In this document: piece by piece, positions 20,677 to 28,635 of the stretch
Position numbering within the stretch: position 1 is the first letter of the stretch
Layout: each line of letters begins with the position of its first letter
Assembly (NCBI GenBank): GCA_000320545.1
Contig: ADNK01002802.1
Coordinates: forward strand, 1-28,635
Reading direction: 5' to 3'
Length of the DNA: 28,635 nucleotides
Source of the DNA: Bigelowiella natans CCMP2755
Taxonomy: Eukaryota > Cercozoa > Chlorarachniophyceae
Notes under the pieces: model-generated
Databases searched by the model: none
Seen by the model: the letters and a program-made list of their open reading frames with translations, nothing else
Told to the model about the DNA's origin: nothing
Translations under genes and position numbers: made by a program

Positions 20677-21631
20677 ACTTATATTTCGTGAGAGACTTCT
20701 AAAATAAACAAAATCTCTTCAGTGATTTTATGACAACATAATGGGAATAGATAGAGAAGAGGGGCTGTAAAAGTTGAAAGTTACTACTGGAGACATTGTG
20801 AACATTTGTGGTAGAATCGATTGATATTTCATTTCCATTTGCAAGACATTGTCTTCGGTCCCAAAGCTTCCCTTAATTTTTTGCTAAACCCAACGCACAC
20901 ACTCTTCCCACTCCCCCGCATGTAAACATCTTTCCATACCAATCTGGTGGATAGTTTCTAATGGGTGTGGGGACCCGACCAGATTCAGATGTGTTGTTCA
21001 AACTAGCTCTAAAATTCCCCTCGTATTTTCTAATGCGACAATGATAGTTTGGAATTTATACAGAGGGAAATGTGCTCCCTTCCTGGAAGTTCTGTCGGTT
21101 TTCCTTCCCAAAACGCTTTCCCGCCACTTTGACGGCGTTCCCATATTTCACATGGAGTCACCTGTGAAAGCTTACAACGACATCAACACATTTGCTGAAA
21201 ATTAAGATGGAGGTGGCTGAAATTTCAGAGGACTGGATTGTGCTCGTACATAACCATGTGACTGGGAAACAAGCGCAATATTTACACGCTATGACATCCA
21301 AAAAAGTTTAAAACACAGCGGAATTCTTCAAAACATCAATCCATTTGAGGAATTTATCCGTCAAAGTGCGTTCGGTTATTAATATTCGTGATCGTTCCAA
21401 TCTTAATACTGCGGTTAGAGCATTGTTTCCCTCGTATTTTCACCTTAAGGGAGCCCGTTAAAAAACTCGACTCAATTGATTTTCTTAGGAGTGTGTATAA
21501 TTTGATTGTCGCTCACATGAAAATGCCATACATTTTTGTCCCTGTCGTAGATCTAACTGAAACTTTTTGGCAACAGCTACGCTCGTCACGGGTGGGGGGG
21601 CGTCGTCCTCTCCGCTCCGAGCCTACGAACG
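20677..21631. promoter_or_regulatory. Divergent promoter region, WD40 / C2-like genes
   Basis: Mostly AT-rich non-coding sequence. One TGCGAC lies near 21036, without a partner at the spacing seen in the other two divergent promoters. A 34-codon ATG ORF at 21207-21311 (+) has a vaguely WW-like composition but no supported partner exon. Promoter role inferred from position. Confidence 0.4.
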
Positions 21632-23096
21632 ATGGACAACGATAGGTTATTGAGAGCAATGAACGCCCAGTATAGATGGATGAAAGACGTTTACGAACGT
21701 GTTTCGGAGGTTTGTGACGAGGAAGCGGTGAGAGCAAAGGAGCATCGTAGGTACAGCCTCTTTGAATGACCTTTCTCAGCTTCTTTATCCTTTTTAATCC
21801 TCGTCGCAAATACTCATCCATCCGATAACAAAACCATGTGATTTTCACAGCTTAATACACCAAGACGACGGAATGTCGGGGGAAGGGGATTCCACCACTG
21901 TCCAAGAGTTAATAGATTGTTTGGCGGATTTGGACCCTCTAACATCTCCAAGTTCAAGCAACCTCTCCTCGTCCTCCGTCCTTCCGGTTCGTGACCGAAA
22001 GATAAGGCGACGTACGGAGAATCATATTTCTGGGGAGGGCGGGCGCCTCATGCCTGCAGGAGCGGAAAACCGTGCAATGTCGAAAAAGCAAACAGCTCCT
22101 TCGATCGCATTAGCCAACTGGAAAAGGCAGAAGGAATCTGAGAATAGCCAACACGGCTCTGTTGGATTCGTGAAACCGCGACGATCAGTTGCAGAATTGA
22201 CTAGGATGGTATTGGCTTTGGAAGACTCTCTCAATCGTGAGCAGCGCAGCAATGAGACTCCCACAGATGAAAAAGTGGACGCGAAAGGCGAAAGCAGCAC
22301 AAAAGAGAGGCAGCAGCCGCCTCTACCAAAACATAGTGAGGCTACTGGTGAATCTCCCATGTCATCAGAGAGTCTCGGAATCAAATATACGGTCAAATAC
22401 TAAAAAATTGTGGTTATAAGTCTTTCCATATTTTTATAGCAGGATCTTTCGCATGTATCTACATACTTAGTCGTAACGTGCTGCCTGAACTCACATTGCG
22501 CACCACAGGTTGAGAAGCTACGGAATCTCCATCTGCACGCCCGTGTACCAAGCACCCTCAACATCGAGATCCTCCTTAAGGTAGTAATCACGGCGAAGAG
22601 TGATTAATTCGTCCAATGATTCCTAGTTTCTAAAATCTACTTACCGTGCTCGTACTGTAGGCTGGCGATATGGTGGAGAAGATTCGATCAACGTGGCGTG
22701 ATTCCAACTTAATTGGACCTGAAAGCGATGGAGGGAAGAAGGACAGGCCACGTTTTGTTACCGCTCTTTCTGAAGCGAATATCCATCAAACACGGTAGGT
22801 AGCATTGGTGGATGTAAACAGCAGCTTTTCTATTGTCATATCACCAATTATAAACATGTGTGTGTGTGTGTGTGTATACACTTATATCTCATGAAATGAA
22901 TACTTTTATTATTTTCACTCTGTGTGTGTTGATGATGGGCAAGATCGCTGGTATTTCGAAGTGACCGATTCGTGAAGAAAATTGGCGAGTCTGACGCCGA
23001 TATTAAAGTGACTGTTAGCGACAATCTCAAGAGGTACCTCGCGAAATAAAAAATAGGCGAGAGGCTAATATGTCAGGGATTTGTGACGAATAGAGT

Positions 23097-23175
<79 letters not shown>

Positions 23176-24268
23176 CCTAATTTCCCCCCCAGAGTCTACA
23201 TGGAGGGCACGGCAACAATCAATACTAGCTTCTTTCGACACAACCCTGAATGGAAGGTACGCGGCGAATGGTGCAAATTTGAACGTAAAATGACATACTC
23301 ACCGAAGATCATTGGATTGCTGGAGATGACCTTTTGCATGCTACTGGGAAAGACGCAAAGCACAATGATCAACAGTATCGGCGAATGCAGTGCAGTCAGA
23401 ATGTCTGAACATAATGTTCGTGGAAGAGAAAGTGAAGCAAAACACTTTTACGTGCCTCACTATAGTCCCCTCTCTCCCCACGTCCATACAGGTTGACGGG
23501 TGGTATCACCTGAGAGCTGGGTCTTCGAATCAAGTGATGCGAAAGGTGATGATGTGCTGTATGCTTTTTTTATTTTTACCTTCTCGAAAAAATATTTCTC
23601 AAACATAGATATCGTCTGCTACCTGTGCCATTTGATTCTTTGTCCAATAGATTGTTGGACAAATCAAGATCAGAGCGGAGCTTACGGTGCCCGAGGGCTG
23701 TGACCACCCACCAACACTAAAAAAAAATCCTTTCCAATCGCCGCCTCTGCAAGAAATGGCGGAGAATCTCAGGCGGACAACATCGAATTACAGCGAGCCT
23801 ATGCCGATGACGATGGCGATGAAACTACTCTCCGTTGTGTGTGAGGAGGACAGCAAAGAAGCAACGCCTCTAGTGAATGCTGCGCCGCAGATAGATGGCG
23901 ACGCAGAGCAGCACGATGGTAAAATTGAAGACAGATCATCGTCCCGAGTTATAGACGAATGGGATGAGGGCAGCTTAGACACTCTCAATCGATTGATTGA
24001 CACTGAAATCTGGCAAGAGGGCGAAAATTGGCGACGACGCCGTTATCGAATCCCTCTTTCACTAGGAAAAGAAGGAGACCTTAGACCTTCGCCTTCGTCG
24101 GGGAAGAATGAAGGATGGCGCCCCCACCAGTGCTTAAGTGTGGAAGCATCAGATCGCTTTGAGGAAAATGTCAATGCCCATGTGGTTTTTGCCCAAATGG
24201 CCACACTCTCTGAACAGCTTCGCTCTAGAGCTTCAGATCGCTCTAGAGCTTCACAGTGCACAGAGTGA
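21632..24268 (+). CDS. Large hypothetical protein, possible C2 domain
   Basis: Exons: 21632-21750, 21851-22391, 22509-22580, 22661-22794, 22944-23033, 23193-23256, 23492-23545, 23651-24268; 563 aa, all phases close. Start ATG opens MDNDRLLRAMNAQYRWMKDV, which looks helical. Residues about 45-220 are polar and probably disordered (Ser-rich, then KKQTAPSIALANWKRQKESE). Residues about 220-370 hold beta-type strands: VEKLRNLHLHARVPSTLNIE, TRSLVFRSDRFVKKIGESD, DIKVTVSDNLKRVYMEGTAT, and WKVDGWYHLRAG...VGQIKIRAELTVPEG. The last part resembles the final strands of a C2 domain (W-x-x-L, G-x-I-x-I-R), but I would not call it certain. The C-terminal 170 residues are charged and end in an 18-nt tandem duplication encoding RSRASD/RSRASQ. 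Function unknown. Exon 1 is newly inferred from open frame, donor GTACAG and matching phase. Confidence 0.75.
22855..23173. repeat. Microsatellites in C2-like gene introns
   Basis: (GT)n at about 22855-22876, (CA)n at 23099-23132 and (TA)n at 23141-23173. The last two sit in the intron just before the exon starting at 23193. Confidence 0.9.
24221..24253 (+). repeat. 18-bp tandem duplication at the end of the C2-like CDS
   Basis: An 18-nt unit starting CGCTCTAGAGC is repeated almost twice and encodes RSRASD then RSRASQ, just before the stop codon. The CTAG-rich wording resembles the intergenic block that follows. Confidence 0.85.
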
Positions 24269-24886
24269 CAGACATAGCACTGTCATTAGACAATGGCTTT
24301 CTAGCTTTCTGTGGTGTGCCAATCTAGCGATGCAACGTCATTTCTGTGCATTGGAATGATGACGTGAGCAGTGGATGACATGCTCAAAACGTCCGCTAGT
24401 TAGCATGAAAATGTCTGTGCACGTTTTGCACACGCAAATGATCACTCATGCGTGCATGCGTGCGCACGTGGCGTCAAAGCAAGCATCACAGCACTGGAGC
24501 ACGTGCATGATCGCACAATGTGAATCATTGATCGACGACTGATGATGGAGATGCGATGCACATGATCCGCACTAGCGCAGTGCCTGACAGCAATGCGTTG
24601 TCACATGCCAACAAACACGATCCGGTTGCCAGCGCGTCGTGGCACGTCACTTGCATCATTGATGATGAGCACGTGCTAGCGTGGCAAACATGCATGCCAT
24701 GTGAGAGACGACTGCACGATGTCCATGGTGATTGTGAAACTTTTCTCCTAAAATATCAGTTGATTTATGACATACGACAAAAAATATATTACTATTATGA
24801 ATAAAAACGGCTTGAATTGTCAATTCTGTGATAAACATTTCCCGAGATTTTGATCTGACTTAACATTCCTCAATGGTTCCTTGAGC
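24269..24886. other. 3' intergenic block after the C2-like gene
   Basis: Starts at the stop codon and runs to about 24740. Contains TGCCAATCTAGC (24317-24328), TCTAGCGATGC (24323-24333) and GTGCATGATCGCACAATGTG (24503-24522), which recurs with one base missing at 26550-26568. No microsatellites. The last 140 nt are AT-rich and probably hold the promoter of the RanBP2-type gene. Confidence 0.5.
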
Positions 24887-26071
24887 ATGCATTCGAATGG
24901 GTCCTCTGGTCAAGAAGAATCTAAGGGTTGTGGTGGTAGTGGCGGTGGTGGAGATCGAGAGCCTGCAAATACGAAGAACAGCTCGAGTTCCGATGGTGGA
25001 TTGGGTATAGCTCAAGAGGAGATGGTAGTACCTTTTTGAAAATGGACGCTGATGGAATTTGTTAGAGCGAAAGTTGTTGCTTCAGGGCCAACGCAGATGA
25101 CTGCTGCACGTGCCTCTTTATTCTTGGGTTCTCTATGAAGATCTTCGAGAGTATTTTATGTTCTCTATGAAGATCTTCGAGAGTATTTTATGTTTACCTC
25201 TTGTGCCGATGATAAGGTAGTCTTCACTTCTCAGAAGCAAAAGATGGAGGAGAATTCACAGCAGCAAAGCAATAAAGAGGAGGGCAAAGATGACACTATC
25301 GAGTTCAGAAAGAATGAGCTCGTCCGGTACAAGGAGAAAGAAACAGTCACTTTAGTCGGGGTGCACCCTGATCCAGAGGTTATTCACACTCTAGTTTTCC
25401 ATATGTTAAATAGACTGGCCCTTATACCTCGACACACACCTCTGCTGCGCTTCTTTTTCCCTATCATTGTCGCCTCTACTCTCCAACATCTCGCTGAAAT
25501 CTGCAATAACAAACACAACGTGGCGTCAGGAAACATACTATACGATACGTCGCGAGGACGGCGTCGAGGTGAACACCGTGAGGAAGCATATCCGGAGGTT
25601 GGCAACAGCATACTTTCGCCGATAGTCAATATCTCCTACGCCGACGCCATCACGTGTCATCGTCCTTACCATCGTCAATCTCGCTGTGCGCTACAACTCG
25701 ATAACCTCACCCATCAACATTATGGAATCGCTGTCAATACCTCCGACCGAACAATACAGCCATAACAATACCTCACGTTCCACACTAGTGTATATTTATC
25801 AACAACACCGTATGGGGGGGGGGGGGGGGGGGGGGGGGTGTTGTGGTTGTGTCCAGGAATGATCAGACTCAACCTTGAACGATAAATGATGTACAGGCTG
25901 CGAAAAGGTGAGAACAAGGATGAGTGGACTTGCAGCATGTGCACGTTCATCAACGATGGAGGATCGTTATGCAAAGCCTGTAATAATCCAAGACCGTGGA
26001 CATGCAAAGCATGCACATTCATTAACACAAAGGCCGGCAAGTCCTGTGAGGTCTGCGGCACCCGACGTTAG
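24887..26071 (+). CDS. RanBP2-type zinc-finger protein
   Basis: Exons: 24887-25024, 25235-25378, 25530-25597, 25897-26071; 174 aa, phases 0, 0 and 2. Residues 1-46 are Gly/Ser-rich and disordered. Residues about 70-120 form a small beta-rich module with words TVTLVGVHPDPEETYYTIRR and GVEVNTVRKHIRRL; the pattern V-x-x-V-H-x-D...YYTI-R...DG-x-E-x-x-T-x-x-x-x-I is one I associate with small domains in other protist proteins. Two RanBP2 fingers follow, at residues 127-145 and 151-170: W-x-C-x2-C-x3-N-x5/6-C-x2-C, with the conserved N of FIN present in both. RanBP2 fingers bind ubiquitin or single-stranded RNA; neither can be chosen here. The last finger ends four residues before the stop. Intron 1 holds a perfect 32-nt tandem duplication and intron 3 a 25-G tract. 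Confidence 0.88.
25128..25191 (+). repeat. Perfect 32-bp tandem duplication
   Basis: Two identical 32-nt copies (25128-25159 and 25160-25191) in intron 1 of the RanBP2-type gene. Each carries the palindrome GAAGATCTTC. Looks recent, since no differences have accumulated. Confidence 0.95.
25814..25838 (+). repeat. 25-G homopolymer in RanBP2-type gene intron
   Basis: A second long sense-strand G run in the last intron, 58 nt upstream of its 3' splice site. Same caveat about exact length. Confidence 0.9.
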
Positions 26072-26873
26072 CAAACAGTGTGGTCACTATACCATGCCAA
26101 CCCAGCTGGCCAGCTGTGTGAAGGGAACGGCAAATGCGCATGGATTCAGCCTGTCTTGCTGGCTAGCTCCTAGCTGTGCCTGTATGAGACGGATGTGATG
26201 AAGCGATTAAATTCTTTCAATAGTCATCTTATCTAATGTAGCTTAGCTATGCAAAGCGCGGCTATGTAGCACCTCTGTGCATGCACGTTTTGTTCTGCAC
26301 GGCTAGTGCAGACAATCTATAATAGACATGCATGCACGCCTCGAATGTACCTCTAGACCTCCTACTTCTCTGCTACCATGCATAATCCAGTCTAGTACGT
26401 AGGAATATCTAGACTCCTGTTTTCATTGAGCGCATCTCACCAGTCTAGCTTGCAGCGCCAGAACGCAATGTTTAACGTGGCCAGCTGCTAGCCAGATTCT
26501 CCAGATAGATGCCGAAGCAAATCTAGAAATCATCGTTGTGCTAACATGTGTGCATGATCGACAATGTGCATGGGCATCACGCGTATCAGAGCGCGCTAGC
26601 GCGTGTCATCTGGTGGCATGCAGTGTGCGTGTTCGTTCATTGTTGTTCGTGGTGCATGAGCTGGCAGACGTCTAGACGTGTACGATGCTGCACACACTTA
26701 CTTGCAATGCTAGAATTCCTCCTGTGCACATGTCCTGCTACATGCATCCCATCTAGCTATGTATGTACACACAGCAGCAGTGACGCCATTCTAGCATTGT
26801 GATTACACTAGTACATCACATTTGTCCCGAATGAGTTTTGAGTTTACATTGCCAGTAGCTTGATTCCTTTTCA
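26072..26873. other. Convergent 3' region between RanBP2-type and ERI genes
   Basis: No gene recognised. The whole interval is block-like: many GCTAGC, TGCATGCA, TCTAGA and GTAC words, the palindrome ACGTCTAGACGT at 26668-26679 (also inside 3051-3072), and GTGCATGATCGACAATGTG at 26550-26568. No simple repeats. Confidence 0.5.
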
Positions 26874-27901
26874 TCATCGATATAAGTGCATGACTCTTCC
26901 TCTAGCCCTTTGACGTTTTCCCCTTCCACGCCTTCCTCCTATTCTCCCCCTCCCACCTCGTCCACGACCCCGACCTCCTTCATTAAAACGACGACCTAGC
27001 GGGGAGGGAAGTAAGTGCTTGTGTCTCTATTGAATACTCAATATGCGTATATCATCTCAGAGTTCATTGAGAAATAACAGGAATTTTGACTTACCACCAC
27101 CACCACGCCCGCCCCGGCCAATATTCCCTGAGAATTTGAGGAAACGATGAAAGAAACAGCGCAAAAGATCAGCGTAAATGAGAACGATGAGAAGAGGACA
27201 CGATCGTCATCCTCGCGGGATTAAGAATATCGACGTGCTCTCACATGCATATATTGCTGGGGGCAATTCTCCACAGGCATCATCATCTCACTTTTATGGG
27301 ATTTGCCTGTGCTCGCAGTGACGGCAGGTTTGAAGGAGCGCCGTAGCATGTGGTCCTAGTTTTTATTTGATTGTTTCAAGGGGAAAGGAAGCTTCGTTTA
27401 TGATATTGATGACAAATAATGGTGACGATGGTGACGATGGTGATGATCATGATGGCATGATGAGGAGAGGCACTATTACGCATATTTTGGCGATGTTTTT
27501 GCAGTCATCGATGCCGCTATGGTGGCGTCCCTCGTGCTGTCAAAATACATCATAATTAAACACTTACAAGGACACACCCTCGCGCGCGCGCGCGTATAAT
27601 ATAGAAGACTGTCCTCAGCTCCCCACTTTCCTCCCCCCCCTCCCCCTCCTCCTTATTCCATCTGTTTACAGCCCGCAAAGAGAAGACACCTTTATTTCAA
27701 GATCCTGCAGCATTTCCATCATCCTACGCGCGAGCATGAAATCATTGTGGAGTTCAACGATAAAGAAGAAAGAAGAAGATGAGACGATTTAGAGGGATGG
27801 CAGCAGCGGGATGTACTACTCAGAAACATATCTCTATCAGCAGTGTGTTTTTGCGTTGTTTTGCGAAATCTGTAAGCGTTTTGTAGTCATTGAATATACT
27901 T

Positions 27902-27956
<55 letters not shown>

Positions 27957-28635
27957 CCTTTCCCCTCCCTCTTCTTCATAGCAGCATTCAAACAAAGCGC
28001 CGTTGGGCATTCAAGGAAAACTCTTTGAAATATTTCCGATGGACGATTATGCAAGCTCTGTGGCGTGAGGATGATGATGATGATGGTTGTGGTGGTGGTG
28101 ATGACCCATTAGCTCTCTTCTTTGCAAAGTCGCTGTACCAGAACTTCACATTCGCCCACTGACACGACGATGAAAAAATAGTAGAAACAAATTATGAAAC
28201 ATACACACACACATGTATATAATGCACACAAATATACTTATATTACCGCATAATATTACAATGCTTATATGTGTGTTTGTGTGTATGTGTGTGTGTGTGT
28301 GTGCTCATTCCCATTCCTATGCAACTACCATCCCCCCCCGCCATCTTTTCTCTCGACGATTACTTCTCATTACCCTCTTCAGATAGCGAGGGACCTTAAG
28401 ATTCGATAGCTTGCATTGCCTACCCGCAATCAATCAAGCAAACAAAATCAATACAAGTAAAATCCATCAAGCATTCAACGCACTCCCAAGCTCTCGTTAT
28501 CGGCAGCATATGCTCTCTTCTCACCACAGCCTTCGTCATTCCCTATACTGATCGTCGAGTACCTTGGCAGCATGCTCCTCAGATCCCAGTCCCCGCAGGT
28601 GCATATGATGCAGGTTCTCCTTCGTCTATCAGGGA
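26874..28635 (-). CDS. ERI-type 3'-5' exonuclease with RGG tail (5' end off window)
   Basis: DEDDh exoribonuclease of the ERI1/ERI2/ERI3 group, which trims histone mRNA, 5.8S rRNA or siRNA ends in other eukaryotes. Exons: 28635-28563, 28419-28374, 28158-28106, 27723-27690, 27536-27480, 27355-27307, 27127-27095, 26995-26874. The protein reads CTCGDWDLRSMLPRQCKLSN (third catalytic Asp in GDWD), VPRYLKRWANVKFWYSDFAK, NGMMEMLQDLEIK, HEGRHHSGIDDCKNIAKIC (catalytic His and last Asp), HMLRRSFKPAVTAST, then GNIGRGGRGGGGRRFNEGG and further GRGRGRGGRGRIGGRRGRGK, ending MHLYR. The first exonuclease motif (D-x-E) is off the window. Joining exon 6 to the RGG exon in phase needs a GC donor (GCAAAT); the GT alternative at 27245 puts the next exons into a Val-rich frame with an early stop. 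RGG tails usually bind RNA. Confidence 0.88.
27582..27950. repeat. Microsatellites in ERI gene introns
   Basis: (CG)n at about 27582-27596 and (TC)n at 27906-27950. A (GATGAT/GGT)-type imperfect tract at 27418-27460 lies in the following intron. On the sense (minus) strand the TC tract reads GA, so it is not a polypyrimidine tract. Confidence 0.85.

Noticed and set aside
1-28635. CRISPR arrays, bacterial operons, ribosome binding sites
   Set aside because: Repeats are simple tandem repeats without spacers, and the genes are spliced eukaryotic genes, so these feature types do not apply.
1-28635. tRNA or rRNA genes and transposon coding regions
   Set aside because: No tRNA box A/B pair with a foldable cloverleaf, rRNA core, transposase or reverse transcriptase motif was noticed; a covariance-model search was not possible here.

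Overview
This is a nuclear fragment from an intron-rich eukaryote, most likely a protist or alga. Genes are split into many short exons (often 25-150 nt) with mostly GT-AG introns. Introns are packed with microsatellites. The proteins are eukaryotic in type (archaeal/eukaryotic TyrRS, spastin-like AAA ATPase, ERI-type exonuclease, RanBP2 and C2H2 zinc fingers). I cannot name the lineage from sequence alone.

Exons were joined by hand, using protein-family similarity and agreement of reading phase across each splice junction. Ten genes result. In order: spastin/fidgetin-like AAA ATPase (+, 5' end off the window, to 2622); C2H2 zinc-finger protein (+, about 3480-6287); beta-trefoil (fascin-like) protein with a helical tail (-, 9500-7431); cytosolic-type tyrosyl-tRNA synthetase (+, 10328-14901); isochorismatase-family hydrolase (-, 16413-15630); aldo-keto reductase (+, 17142-18338); WD40 protein (-, 20676-19463); possible C2-domain protein (+, 21632-24268); RanBP2-type zinc-finger protein (+, 24887-26071); ERI-type 3'-5' exonuclease with an RGG tail (-, 5' end off the window, to 26874).

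From 3480 on, the layout is largely alternating convergent and divergent pairs. Three divergent promoters (9501-10327, 16414-17141, 20677-21631) and four convergent 3' regions (6288-7430, 14902-15629, 18339-19462, 26072-26873) are recognisable. The 3' regions, including the tandem ones at 2623-3400 and 24269-24886, share an unusual vocabulary rich in CATG, TGCA, CTAG and GCTAGC words and palindromes, and are nearly free of microsatellites. Introns show the reverse. The divergent promoters show neither, but two of them carry a TGCGAC...GTCGCA inverted pair. The genes are not a pathway; they look like ordinary housekeeping and regulatory neighbours.

Points most worth checking: the shared 3' blocks; a possible 14-nt intron (or frameshift) in the aldo-keto reductase; a spastin exon with no AG before it and no GT after it; a GC-AG intron in the ERI gene; a beta-trefoil protein with an uncommon three-part architecture; and two competing inverted repeats just upstream of the aldo-keto reductase start.
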